A stretch of DNA of 64,000 nt from Cherax quadricarinatus (GCF_038502225.1 NC_091293.1:17680286-17744285), one strand, 5' to 3'. Shown: positions 17,673 through 29,025, counted from the first letter of the stretch. Translations and numbers: made by a program. The notes: a model not told the origin generated them from the sequence alone.

Positions 17673-20028
17673 GAATCCTGGAGTTTACCTGGAGAGAGTT
17701 CCAGGGGTCAACGCCCCCATGGCCCGGTCTGTGACCAGGCCTCCTGGTGGATCAGAGCCTGATCAACCAGGCTGTTACTGCTGGCTGCACGCAAACCAAC
17801 ATACGAGCCACAGCCCAGCTGGTCAGGAACCGACTTTAGGTGCTTGTCCAGTGCCAGCTTGAAGACTGCCAGGGGTCTGTTGGTAATCCCCCTTATGTAT
17901 GCTGGGAGGCAGTTGAATGGTCTCGGGCCCCTGACACTTATTGTATGGTCTCTTAACATGCTAGTGACACCCCTGCTTTTCATTGGGGGATATTGCATCG
18001 TCTGCCAAGTCTATTGCTTTCGTAGCGAGTGATTTTCGTGTGCAAGTTCGGTACTAGTCCCTCTAGGATTTTCCAGGTGTATATAATCATGTATCTCTCC
18101 CACCTGCATTCCAGGGAATACAGGTTTAGGAACCTCAAGCGCTCCCAGTAATTGAGGTGTTTTATCTCCGTTATGTGCGCCGTGAAGGTTCTCTGTACAT
18201 TTTCTAGGTCAGCAATTTCACCTGCCTTGAAAGGTGCTATTAGTGTGCAGCAATATTCCAGCCTAGATAGAACAAGTGACCTGAAGAGTGTCATCATGGG
18301 CTTGGCCTCCCTAGTTTTGAAGGTTCTCATTATCCATCCTGTCATTTTTCTAGCAGCTGCGATTGATACGTTATGGTCCTTCAAGGTGAGATCCTCCGAC
18401 ATGATCACTCCCAGGTCTTTGACGTTCGTCTTTCGCTCTTTTTTGTGACCAGAATTTGTTTTGTACTCTGATGAAGATTTAATTTCCTCGTGTTTACCAT
18501 ATCGGAGTAATTGAAATTTCTCATCGTTGAACTTCATATTGTTTTCTGCAGCCCACTGAAAGATTTGATTGATGTCCGCCTGGAGCCTTGCAGTGTCTGC
18601 AATGGAAGACACTGTCATGCAGATTCGAGTGTCATCTGCAAAGGAAGACACGGTGCTGTGGCTGACATCCTTGTCTATGTCAGATATGAGGATGAGGAAC
18701 AAGATGGGAGCGAGTACTGTGCCTTGTGGAACAGAGATTTTCACCGTAGCTGCCTCGGACTTTACTCTACTGACTACTACTCTCTGTGTTCTGTTAGTGA
18801 GGAAATTATAGATCCAGCGACCGACTTTTCCTGTCATTCCTTTAGCACGCATTTTGTGCGCTATTACGCCATGGTCACACTTGTCGAAGGCTTTTGCAAA
18901 GTCTGTATATATTACATCTGCATTCTTTTTGTCTTCTAGTGCATCTAGGACCTTGTCGTAGTGATCCAATAGTTGAGGCAGACAGGAGCGACCTGTTCTA
19001 AACCCATGTTGCCCTGGGTTGTGTAACTGATGGGTTTCTAGATGGGTGGTGATCTTGCTTCTTAGGACCCTTTCAAAGATTTTTATGATATGGGATGTTA
19101 GTGCTATCGGTCTGTAGTTCTTTGCTATTGCTTTACTGCCCCCTTTGTGGAGTGGGGCTATGTCTGTTGTTTTTAGTAACTGTGGGATGACCCCCGTGTC
19201 CATGCTCCCTCTCCATAGGATGGAAAAGGCTCGTGATAGGGGCTTCTTGCAGTTCTTGATGAACACGGAGTTCCACGAGTCTGGCCCTGGGGCAGAGTGC
19301 ATGGGCATGTCATTTATCACCTGTTCGAAGTCATTTGGCATCAGGATAACATCGGATAGGCTTGTGTTAACCAAATTCTGTGGCTCTCCCATAAAAAATT
19401 CATTTTGATCTTCGACTCTCAGTCTGGTTAGGGACTTGCTAAAAACTGAATCATATTGGGACTTGAGTAGCTCACTCATTTCCTTGCTGTCATCTGTGTA
19501 GGACCCATCTTGTTTAAGCAGAGGACCAATACTGGACGTTGTTCTCGACTTTGATTTGGCATAGGAGAAGAAATACTTTGGGTTTCTTTCGATTTCATTT
19601 ATGGCTTTTAGTTCTTCCCACGATTCCTGACTCCTATAAGATTCCTTTAGCTTAAGTTCGATGCTTGCTATTTCTCTGACCAGTGTCTCCCTACGCATTT
19701 CAGATATATTGACTTCTTTTAGCCGCTCTGTTACTCTTTTCCGTCGCCTGTAAAGGGAGCACCTGTCTCTTTCTATTTTACATCTACTCCTTTATCTTAG
19801 AGGAATAAGCCTTGTGCATACATCGAGTGCTACCAAGTTAATCTGTTCTAGGCATAAGTTGGGGTCTGCGTTGCTTAGCATATCTTCCCAGCTTATATCG
19901 GTTAGGACTTGGTTTACTTGGTCCCACTTTATGCTTTGGTTATTGAAGTTGAATTTGGTGAATGCTCCCTCCTGACTAATCTCATTATGTCGGTCTGGGG
20001 CTCCACGCATACATGTCTGAACCTCGAT
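17673..20028 (-). mobile_element. CR1-like LINE copy C (5'-truncated)
   Basis: The 3' end is at 17673 (CCTGGAGTTTACCTGGAGAG). The element codes leftward and stops abruptly at 20028 within the endonuclease-RT linker, where copy D's 3' end starts at 20030. It shares the CR1-like PHD/CCCH LINE coding sequence. Either C was truncated during insertion or D landed at this point; the missing part of C does not reappear beyond D's 5' end, which favours truncation. Confidence 0.88.
17708..20010 (-). pseudogene. LINE copy C ORF2, reverse transcriptase to C-terminus
   Basis: One long frame (17980-19698, 572 codons) holds the whole RT: APLHKGGSKAIAKNYRPIAL, QHGFRTGRSCLPQLLDHYDK, VIYTDFAKAFDKCDHGVIAH, ISVPQGTVLAPILFLILISD and SSFADDTRICMT. 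It goes on to MRTFKTREAKPMMTLF, without the A/D frameshift. Breaks lie near 17990 (one G lost from a G-run), near 19740 (a stop in the linker) and near 19790. The RT frame itself is uninterrupted, so this copy preserves the catalytic domain best after copy A. Confidence 0.87.
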
Positions 20029-20061
20029 TACCTGGAGTTTACCTGGAGAGAGTTCCGGGGG

Positions 20062-23000
20062 TCAACGCCCCCGCGGCCCGGTCTGAGACCAGGCCTCCTG
20101 GTGGATCAGAGCCTGATCAACCAGGCTGTTGCTGCTGGCTGCACGCAAACCAACATACGAGCCACAGCCCGGCTGATCCGGAACTGACTTTAGGTGCTTG
20201 TCCAGTGCCAGCTTGAAGACTGCCAGGGGTCTGTTGGTAATCCCCCTTATGTGTGCTGGGAGGCAGTTGAACAGTCTCGGGCCCCTGACACTTATTGTAT
20301 GGTCTCTTAACGTGCTAGTGACACCCCTGCTTTTCATTGGGGGGATGGTGCATCGTCTGCCAAGTCTTTTGCTTTCGTAGTGGGTGATTTTCGTGTGCAA
20401 GTTCGGTACTAGTCCCTCTAGGATTTTCCAGGTGTATATAATCATGTATCTCTCCCTCCTGCGTTCCAGGGAATACAGGTTTAGGAACCTCAAGCGCTCC
20501 CAATAATTGAGGTGTTTTATCTCCGTTATGCGCGCCGTGAAAGTTCTCTGTACATTTTCTAGGTCGGCAATTTCACCTGCCTTGAAAGGTGCTGTTAGTG
20601 TGCAGCAATACTCCAGCCTAGATAGAACAAGTGACCTGAAGAGTGTCATCATGGGCTTGGCCTCCCTAGTTTGAAGGTTCTCATTATCCATCCTGTCATT
20701 TTTCTAGCAGATGCGATTGATACAATGTTATGGTCCTTGAAGGTGAGATCCTCCGACATGATCACTCCCAGGTCTTTGACGTTGGTGTTTCGCTCTATTT
20801 TGTGGCCAGAATTTGTTTTGTACTCTGATGAAGATTTAATTTCCTCATGTTTACCATATCTGAGTAATTGAAATTTCTCATCGTTGAACTTCATATTGTT
20901 TTCTGCAGCCCACTGAAAGATTTGGTTGATGTCTGCCTGGAGCTTTGCAGTGTCTGCAATGGAAGACACTGTCATGCAGATTCGGGTGTCATCTGCAAAG
21001 GAAGACACGGTGCTGTGGCTGACATCCTTGTCTATGTCGGATATAAGGATGAGGAACAAGATGGGAGCGAGTACTGTGCCTTGTGGAACAGAGCTTTTCA
21101 CCGTAGCTGCCTCGGACTTTACTCTGTTGACGACTACTCTCTGTGTTCTGTTAGTGAGGAAATTATAGATCCATCGACCGACTTTTCCTGTTATTCCTTT
21201 AGCACGCATTTTGTGCGCTATTACGCAATGGTCACACTTGTCGAAGGCTTTTGCAAAGTCTGTATATATTACATCTGCATTCTTTTTGTCTTCTAGTGCA
21301 TTTAGGACCTTGTCGTAGTGGTCCAATAGTTGAGACAGACAGGAGCGACCTGTTCTAAACCCATGTTGCCCTGGGTTGTGTAACTGATGGGTTTCTAGAT
21401 GCGTGGTGATCTTGCTTCTTAGGACCCTTTCAAAGATTTTTATGATATGGGATGTTAGTGCTATTGGTCTGTAGTTCTTTGCTGTTGCTTTACTGCCCCC
21501 TTTGTGGAGTGGGGCTATGTCTGTTGTTTTTAGTAACTGTGGGACGACCCCCGTGTCCATGCTCCCTCTCCATAGGATGGAAAAGGCTCGTGATTGGGGC
21601 TTCTTGCAGTTCTTGATGAACACAGAGTTCCATGAGTCTGGCCCTGGGGCAGAGTGCATGGGCATGTCATTTATCGCCTGTTCGAAGTCATTTGGCGTCA
21701 GGATAACATCGGATAGGCTTGTGTTAATCAAATTTTGTGGCTCTCTCATAAAAAATTCATTTTGATCTTCGACTCTCAGTCTGGTTAGCGGCTTGCTAAA
21801 AACTGAGTCATATTGGGACTTGAGTAGCTCACTCATTTCCTTGTTGTCATCTGTGTAGGACCCATCTTGTTTAAGTAGGGGCCCAATACTGGACGTTGTT
21901 CTCGATTTTGATTTGGCATAGGAGAAGAAATACTTTGGGTTTCTTTCGATTTCATTTATGGCTTTTAGTTCTTCCCGCGATTCCTGACTCCTAAAGGATT
22001 CTTTTAGCTTAAGTTCGATGCTTGCTATTTCTCTGACCAGTGTCTCCCTACGCATTTCAGATATATTGACCTCTTTTAGCCGCTCTGTTATTCTTTTCCG
22101 TCGCCTGTAAAGGGAGCGCCTGTCTCTTTCTGTTTTACATCTACTCCTCCTTTTTCTTAGAGGAATAAGCCTTGTGCATACATCGAGTGCTACCGAGTTA
22201 ATCTGTTCTAGGCATAAGTTGGGGTCTGTGTTGCTTAGTATATCTTCCCAGCTTATATCGGTTAGGACTTGGTTTACTTGGTCCCACTTTATGTTTTTGT
22301 TATTGAAGTTGAATTTGGTGAATGCTCCCTCGTGACTAATCTCCTTATGTCGGCCTGGGGCTCCGCGCATACATGACTGAACCTCAATTATGTTGTGATC
22401 TGAGTATATTGTTTTTGATATGGTGATATTTCTTATCAGATCATCATTGTTAGTGAAGATGAGGTCTAGTGTATTCTCCAGTCTAGTAGGCTCTATTATT
22501 TGCTGGTTTAAATTGAATTTTGTGCAGAGATTTAAAAGCTCGCGTGAGTGTGAGTTTTCATCAGAGCTGCCTCCTGGTGTTATTACTGCAACAATATTAT
22601 TTGCTATATTCCTCCATTTTAGGTGCCTTAAGTTGAAATCCCCCAGGAGCAAGATGTTGGGTGCAGGAGCTGGAAGGTTTTCCAGACAGTGGTCAATTTT
22701 TAACAGCTATTCCTGGAATTGCTGGGATGTTGCATCCGGAGGCTTGTAGACTATCACAATGACTAGGTTTTGGTTCTCGACCTTTACTGCTAAAACTTCC
22801 ACTACATCATTTGAGGCATTTAGCAGTTCTGTGCAAACAAGTGACTCTGCAATGTACAGGCCAACCCCCCCCTTTTGCCTGTTCACTCTGTCACATCTGT
22901 ATAGGTTGTAACCTGGGATCCATATTTCGTTGTCCAAGTGATCCTTTATGTGGGTCTCAGTGAAAGCCGCGAACATTGCCTTTGCCTCTGCAAGCAGTCC

Positions 23001-23095
23001 ACGGATGAAAGGTATTTTGTTGTTTGTTGCTGGCTTTAGACCCTGTATATTTGCAAAGAAGAATGTCATCAGACTGGTGGTATTGTTGGTACTGG
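20062..23095 (-). pseudogene. LINE copy D ORF2 endonuclease-reverse transcriptase
   Basis: The main frame (20649-22652, 667 codons) covers LLGDFNLRHLKW, YSDHNIIEV, the linker and the full RT with VIYTDFAKAFDKCDH and SSFADDTRICM. The endonuclease N-terminus is at 22707-23069 (FFANIQGLKPATNNK, TETHIKDHLDNE). Between them, at 22710, a Gln codon has become TAG. The C-terminal domain (20062-20691) is out of frame because one A is missing near 20670, precisely as in copy A at 7990. Confidence 0.88.
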
Positions 23096-23118
23096 GGGGG
23101 GGGATTTTTTTTCCGGCA

Positions 23119-24302
23119 TTAGTATCTGTATCTGTTGGTTTGGAGTGGAGGCCATCGACTGTGGTTCCACTCTAGGAATGACTGGATTTGGTGTACGATT
23201 TCTGCCATTTCCTGCCAGTTTTTTTTCCTTCCTGGCACTAAAAAACCTCTCCCTCTTGAGTGGCTGTAGCTACCCAGGTTTTCCCATGGCCTGGATGTTT
23301 TGTATCTTTTTGTCCCCTTTAGATGGTGTGCCTGGCAATTTAAGTTATAGCACAGTCTTTCCTGTACTGAAGAGGTACACAGTTCAGGGTGAAAAAGCTT
23401 ACAGGAAGGGAGTTTGCATTTTCCTGTTGTCATATGGGCACGGCATTTTCTAGGGTGGTCATAGTTGCATGTCCCGTCTGTTTTTCCAGATTTCCCATGT
23501 CTGCAGATACCAAGTGCATAGTATGTGCACAGGCTTGGTTTCCGTTTGCCTTGGGTTTCTGTGACTGTATTCCCTGTTGGTGCATGTTTACCTGTCTTAT
23601 TCCTATCCTCACTAGCACCAACAATGGAGCTCCCACCAGTTGTTTTTGGTAATATATCCTCACTATTGCTAGTGGAGTCCTCTTGTTTGCTATTTCCTGT
23701 GGTATTTCTAGTTTGCAATATTGGTTTTATCTAATCTTTGACTACACTTGTTTCCCCACTACGGCTCCTGTCCCCTATGAGGTCATTTATATGCATTCCT
23801 TCATGCGTATAATTCCCGACTACCTGGACAAAATCTCCAGCTTCACCATTACTGTCTCCCAGGACAGCACCTCCAGCTTCACCATTACTGTCTCCCAGGA
23901 CAGCACCTCTAGCTTCACCATTACTGTCTCCCAGGACAGCACTATCAGCCCCACATTTACTGACTACCAGGACATCACCTCCAGCCTAACAGTTTCTGAC
24001 TACATGGCCAGTATCAAGGGCAGTACCATTCAGCCCAGACTTTTTATGTTTCCACCTGTTGTAGAAAGCTTCCAGGTTTTCTATGAAAGCAGCTTTGATG
24101 TTATCCTCTTTTAATACCCTTGTGATTTTAGTCCACAGATTTATCTCATTTGGGCATACCCAAAAACACTTCCCTGTTTTAATACTGCTAGTAGCTAGTT
24201 CTAGGATATCTGCACAAGGGGCGTGACACCAATTTCCACAAAAATGACAATTTATCCATGTGGAAGCCCGTTTGTTTGACTGCAGACTACACACAGCTTC
24301 AT
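23119..24302 (-). pseudogene. LINE copy D ORF1: PHD-like finger, 12-residue repeats, three CCCH fingers
   Basis: From an ATG at 24300-24302 the protein would be about 390 residues. It opens with a PHD-like pattern: C-x2-C (LCVVCS), then CHFC, GNWCHAPC and CFWVC, with one frameshift near 24270. A linker with NEINLWTKITRVLKED leads to five 12-codon repeats of GDSNGEAGGAVL type (23827-24006), coded by 36-bp DNA repeats. Then come the three CCCH fingers also seen in copy A. Stops interrupt it at about 23986 and 23735. PHD domains are known from ORF1 of CR1-like LINEs; I know of no standard description of PHD combined with three CCCH fingers. Confidence 0.75.
23827..24006 (-). repeat. 36-bp in-frame tandem repeat inside LINE ORF1
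   Basis: About five units of GGAGACAGTAATGGTGAAGC plus 16 further bases. Three neighbouring units are nearly identical, and the outer two are diverged. The length is a multiple of three, and each unit codes for one 12-residue Gly/Ala/Ser/Glu-rich block. Copy A is truncated within this repeat. Confidence 0.8.
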
Positions 24303-25600
24303 AATGATTTGAATGGTTGATTACTGTAATTCTACTAGCAACCTCTTGAATACTCTATTAATAACCTCCTTAAATGAAGCTCTAGCTATTTGTATTTCTA
24401 TTTCTAACTGTACTTGTATATTGGACAGCTTACCGTGTACGTTCCTGATTTATATTTGTTGTTTGGGTTTGATAAGGGCGCCTACAACCCCATCTGTTTA
24501 CAGTCTGCTTTATTGTCCAACGAATCCGTTTGAAACCAGTCAAGGGTTCGGACCAGTCAAGGGTTCGGACCAGTCGAGGGTTCGAACCAGTCGAGGGTTC
24601 GGAACAAGTCTGATCTGATCAGTGGGTCACTTATTTAAAACATACTGGTCGGTGATTTGGGCTAACACATGAAGGATCTACTGGAAATTATCTACCCGAG
24701 TAATATGTGATTTGATTGATACAAAAGTATAACTTGCGTGTTGAAGAACCGGTGATTGCTGGCAGCTCCTACAGTGACAAACGGTCGAGCCTCAACCCTT
24801 GTTTATCAATTGCTGTATCTAGCTTTTCTAGTTTTTTTTCGTCTCCACCACAATAAATGCTATATTATCACTATAGTTGACTGGTGGAAATTTTGGAGGA
24901 AGAACACTTTTTCTGTAGTAATAATTGCTTCTCGTTGTGTATATTGCGACCGCTGGTAACTACAGGTTATATGAAATTCACAGTATACGTCTGGTATTTC
25001 AAGAAAATATAAACTAATGAAAGTCACTCCACTCCACTAAGTACCATTATAATACTGGTTAGTTGCTACTACAACACTGTATTCTGCTATTCACTGGTAT
25101 CACTAGATTATATGCGTGTACACTAGCAGGCCAGGAAGATTATTAAAACAGCGAACCTGTGGTAATTTTCTCGCGACTTCTGGCACCTGCCTCTATAGGC
25201 TTATCACTTCATTTACAAATTCACCTGTTTTCAAATGACACTTTAGCCTTTATCATCTATATACTAGGGAGCCACTGTAGTATACACTATACACTGTGTA
25301 TACACAATGTTATCCGGGAGACTTTCTTTCCTCTGACAAAGAAAAGTTCTATTATTATTATTTTGCACACGGCACACAGCCCTATGATTCCCCTGTGGCA
25401 GTAAACTCTGCTAGGTAGTGCACACTAATTCTCCTTTTTTGACTCAATATATAATGTTTTCCGCCCAAGATTGGTTCCAGGCGCTAGAGGGATGTATCGT
25501 ATAGGATTGATGGCACAAATTAAAGTTCTAGCACGTAAGAGCAACCGTGAAAACACGAGAAAACCCGGAGCACAACGAGGCACGCTGAGCTCGTGATAGG
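24303..25600. other. Non-coding stretch, probable LINE D 5' UTR then unassigned sequence
   Basis: No convincing frame is present. Near 24535-24605 a 17-bp unit (AGTCAAGGGTTCGGACC type) repeats about four times, consistent with tandem elements in a LINE promoter region. Bases 25587-25617 repeat a 29-base piece (GCTCGTGATAGGGGCTTCTT and following bases) of the LINE B/D reverse-transcriptase region. The rest is unassigned; the border of the LINE 5' UTR is unknown. Confidence 0.4.
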
Positions 25601-25619
25601 GGCTTCTTGCAGTTCTTCC

Positions 25620-27010
25620 AGGAGTAGTCTGTGAAGAGAGTTGGGTCCTGTGTCATAGTTGCCAATATCCGACTTCTCAGTGGGTTCCTTGCTGCTGGTG
25701 CAGAATCATGGCTACTTTGTAGGCATTTATTTATCTTACTCTGTCAGCCAGGGAAGGAAGCCTGCTCTCAAATCTGAGACATAATGTGTTGGTCCAGATG
25801 GGGGCCCCAAGCATAGTTCTTATCACCTGGCTTTGTACGACCTCCATCCTTTGCCTGCCAGTGCACTGTAGTCAATGAGCAAGCGCACAACTTGTATATA
25901 GTACAAGCAAAGTACTTCTTTGCTCACCTCTGCACGGTGCCTCCTCATGGCTCTCATGGCACTGAGTTTGAGTAGAGCACGGGATCTGATATACTCGGCC
26001 TGTTTCTGAAAGGTCAACTTTTTATCAATGTAGATTCCCAAGTATAGGTAGGAGCCTGTCCACTCAAGTTCTATATCCTGAATACATAATCTATTCACAG
26101 GATCTGGTCCCTTGAACATGATTGAAAGAGATTTCTCAGCAGAGATCTTGAGGCCTAGTTCCTTGCAAGACTGTGTTATTAGGTCCAAAGCTCTCTGGGC
26201 CTGTCACTCCAGATTGCCTTTCCCATTCACTGCAAGTGCAAGATCATCAGCATAGCTGAGAAGCTGTGTACCACTATGAAAGGGAAGCTCACAAGTTCCT
26301 GCATAAGGATGTTAAACAGGGTAGGACTGAGCACAACTCCTTGTGGCGTGCCATTTTCCAGGGTTTTAAAGGAAGAGTAATGCCCCTGAAAGCTGACACA
26401 GGCCTGCCTGTCCCTAAGGTAGGACTCTATCCAGGCCAGGAGATGTCCTTTGATTCTTTTCTGAGCTAGTATTACTAGAATTGCTGTGGGGCTGGCTAGC
26501 TCAAATGCCTTCTCAAGGTCGAGGTAGATGATGATACTAGGTTTCTTGTTACTATCAGCAATCTGGCTTAGAAGGGTGGTTATGCACTCTGCTATACCCA
26601 CTCCTTTGGTGAAGCCAAACATGTGATGATGAGGTGGCCCAAGTTCCATAGTAGGTGGTTTAACACCATCCTCTCAGCAGTCTTGGCTAAACAGCTGGTC
26701 AGCGATATGGGTCTCATACTGCCTGGGTCCTTGGGCTTTGGAATTGGTGCAATGGTAGACTTTTTTCAAGCTGCTGGGAGTGTCCCGGCCCTCCATGACT
26801 TGTTAATGACGTCTAGTATAGCCTCCCATCCACTTTGACCAGCCCGTGCAATCATGGAGTATATGACACCATCAATGCCCAGGACAGTGTCACCTGTGTT
26901 CTTAATGGCACGTCAAAGTTCCAAGTCCGTGAGGTCTTCATCAGTCACATCTTCAGGCTCACATGCAGCTTGTATAATTAACTGGCTCTGTGGCAGAAGA
27001 TACATCTGTA
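25620..27010 (-). pseudogene. I-type LINE ORF2, reverse transcriptase and thumb region
   Basis: On the minus strand, upstream codons near 26700-26900 (KPKDPGSMRPISLTSC-like) precede 26227-26649. That frame holds MFGFTKGVGIAECITTLL, IIYLDLEKAFELASPTAIL (first catalytic Asp) and LENGTPQGVVLSPTLFNILM. The YADD-type block near 26235-26265 is broken by a frameshift (YADDLALA would be read from the next frame). The following frame at 25823-26188 gives LGLKISAEKSLSIMFKG and YLYLGIYIDKKLTF. The sequence resembles elements with an RNase H domain, such as the piece at 16624-17640, and may belong to the same family. Confidence 0.75.
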
Positions 27011-27019
27011 AATTCCGGA

Positions 27020-27512
27020 GGTGGTACAAGAATGGTATACAATACCGACAAGATGAAATTAAGATATGTACAACATCTGGGAATCTTTACTGTAGACGTT
27101 TTGCCATCCAGTGGCTTTATCAATACAAATTCCAGGACATAATTTGAAGACAGTAGAACTATATACAGAAGGTAATCAGTACCTCAGCCTTGGAGATGGT
27201 GCGAAGAGTTCCATAGTCATGCAGGTTCTGGAGCAGAGGCAAGGAGCCTGGAGCTTATATACTAAAGTCAGGTGGCAAGGGGGACGTGTAGCAGATGAGG
27301 GCATAGTCTCGGGTAGGCGGGATTTCCCAGTGAAAGTAGGTCCTACCCAGAGATGGGTTAGTTGTAGTAGTAGTTGTCATAGCCATGAAGAAGGTTATGT
27401 ACATGTCCTCAGAATCAAGATTCCATGATGTTACAGTGCCTGACAAGTTGTACAGGAATGGTATACAATACTGACAAGATAAATTAAGACACATGTACAA
27501 CATCTGGGTATA
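27020..27512 (-). mobile_element. Penelope-type unit with flanking tail repeat (tandem arrangement)
   Basis: On the minus strand this unit has a TATATA-type box (about 27257-27262), a hammerhead-like motif (27091-27130) and the tail GTATTGTATACCATTC at the 27030 end. A second copy of the tail lies at 27443-27512 in the same orientation, so one complete unit is preceded by the last about 70 bases of another. This is the head-to-tail layout known for Penelope-like elements. It lies between the RT and ORF1 pieces of an I-type LINE. Confidence 0.65.
27091..27130 (-). ncRNA. Hammerhead-like motif, degenerate
   Basis: The minus-strand order is TTGATAAAG, stem CCAC-TGG-ATGG, CAAAACGTCT and AGTAAAG. 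The first core strand reads TTGATAA and the second CAAAAC, so two invariant positions differ from the consensus. The stem II hairpin and the ACGT stem III remain. Confidence 0.4.
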
Positions 27513-27890
27513 CCACCTCTCGGGGCATCGAGGGTTCCAGGCATGGTGTTTCTGCCTGCAATTCGGTCATCGTGGAGTGGGTGGTGATGCATTCTTCAAC
27601 TTGGTGATGCAGTCCTCGGTAGGGTGGCGCTGGCTACAGACACCGTAGATTATTCTGTTGGGACAGAGTACACCCAGGTGTCCATAACGCTGGTACTTGA
27701 AACAGCAAACTGGTTCTGCTGTGAAGGTCCTGACATCGTACCTGCCCCAAGAAACGAGGTCCATCTGGGATGGCAGTGGTCCCACATGCTGAATTAGGAC
27801 CTGCTGGGTTGGTGCGTTAATTGCCATCTTTGCCTTGAGACAATGAGCTGACACCACACTGGGGTGAGCTCCTATTGCCTTGATGGGCAT
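27513..27890 (-). pseudogene. I-type LINE ORF1 C-terminus with CCHC zinc knuckles
   Basis: The frame reads HVGPLPSQMDLVSWGRYDVR, then PVCCFKYQRYGHLGVLC and CSQRHPTEDC, two CCHC-type knuckles as in the Gag-like ORF1 of I and related LINEs. ORF1 proteins of this kind coat the RNA. The frame runs without a break into CR1 endonuclease codons at 27891-28007, making a chance chimeric frame of 146 codons. It probably belongs with the RT at 25620-27010, from which it is separated by the Penelope-type unit. Confidence 0.7.
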
Positions 27891-28187
27891 AAAACCCTGT
27901 ATGTGACATTCAGCAAGCATGTCCCGATTTTTCTTATTGAACCACGTCTCAGTTATGGGAAATACATCAATATTACCTGCACTAACAACTGACCTCAACT
28001 CATCCATCTTATTTCTAGCACTACGACTATTCGTGTACTATATATTTAAAGACCCTCCTTTCTCTTTACCCTTCCTGCTTCTTTCTGTTTTTCCGCTATA
28101 CCTATTACTGTCCTTGTTATTGTTAAGATTTATATCGCAGCCTAAATCCATATTTCGACACTCATTATTTTCCATTTCTAAACCCAT
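27891..28187 (-). pseudogene. CR1-type LINE ORF2 N-terminus (esterase-type CR1, third copy)
   Basis: An ATG at 28185-28187 starts MGLEMENNECRNMDLGCDI and NNNKDSNRYSGKTERSRKGK. After a frameshift near 28035 the endonuclease begins with SARNKMDELRSVVSAGN and ITETWFNKKNRDMLAECHIQ. It stops at 27890, where the I-type ORF1 begins. The start codon lies 11 nt after the ORF1 stop, matching the first copy (14 nt). Confidence 0.75.
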
Positions 28188-28198
28188 ACTAACTAATC

Positions 28199-29025
28199 CT
28201 AGTTTAAGGTCCTAACAACACCCTCAACTGAGCTAGCAAGAAAACCCACACCTGGTCTGGATAAGTGAACCCCATCCCTGGCATACATGTCATTTTGGCC
28301 ATAGAAGTGGTCCCAGTTGTCAATGAATGGTACTGCATTGTCCTTACAATGTTTGTCCAGCCAACAATTAATACCAGTTGCTCTGGACAACCATTCATTT
28401 CCAACACCCCTTCTTGGCAAAATGCCACATATAACAGGGCACCCCTCTTCTTCCTAATTATGTCTATTGCTGTCCTGTACCTTCTAACTAAATCCTCACT
28501 TCTATGCTTGCCTACATCATTGCTTCCAGCACTGAGGCATATAATAGGATTGATCCCATTACCGTTCATGATGTTGTCAAGCCGGCTAACAATATCCTCC
28601 ATCCCAGCCCCAAGAAAGCAAATGCTCTGTCTCCTACTCCTATCCTTCAAGCAGAAGGCCCTATCCATACATCTAACTTGGCTATCCCCAACAACGTTTT
28701 TACCTTCCTTGGTGTTGTTCGTCATGATGTTCCCAGTAGTCCACTCACATTCATTGGGCAGCACGAAGAATGCATTCGATGTTTCCACAACAGTTTCCAC
28801 AGCAGTCTCCTTCTTCTTCATCGTTTCTACCTTTCCATTCGTCTTCTTGATCTTCAACTTCGTTCCATGAAATCTGGCCAATGCCCAGGTTCCCTTCTTG
28901 ACCTGAGGACTCACAACAGGACTACTACGAATCTTCTTGTTTTCCTCCGTCAGTCGCCATGCCTCAAGCTTTGCTACCATCAGTTCCTCCTTAAGCTGCT
29001 GGTAAAGTTGCTCAATGGAGGACAT
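28199..29025 (-). pseudogene. CR1-type LINE ORF1 with SGNH esterase domain (near full length)
   Basis: From ATG at 29025 the protein starts MSSIEQLYQQLKEELMVAKL, a probable coiled coil. A basic linker (KLKIKKTNGKVETMKKKE) and the esterase follow: VVGDSQVRCMDRAFC (Ser), CLSAGSNDVGKHRS (Gly/Asn) and DGVHLSRPGVGFL (Asp/His, read in the shifted frame at 28199-28420). One frameshift near 28350 breaks it. The length would be about 275 residues. It shows what is missing from the truncated copy at 2110-2640. Its 5' leader leads into a Penelope-type unit at about 29090. Confidence 0.82.

Larger units (their letters stand above)
20030..24302 (-). mobile_element. CR1-like LINE copy D (most complete copy; 5' UTR may extend beyond 24302)
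   Basis: This minus-strand element includes the whole ORF1, ORF2 and 3' end, and is the only copy in the window with the ORF1 start region. It is very similar to copy A, including the C-terminal single-base deletion. ORF1 has two nonsense codons and a frameshift; ORF2 has one nonsense codon near 22710 and an indel in the G-run near 23096. The 5' UTR probably extends to the left of ORF1 (24303 to about 24960), but its border cannot be fixed from one copy. Confidence 0.9.

Noticed and set aside
25159..25404. 81-codon plus-strand frame in the LINE D upstream region
   Set aside because: No motif, biased AT-rich composition and no sign of conservation; probably a chance frame in non-coding sequence.
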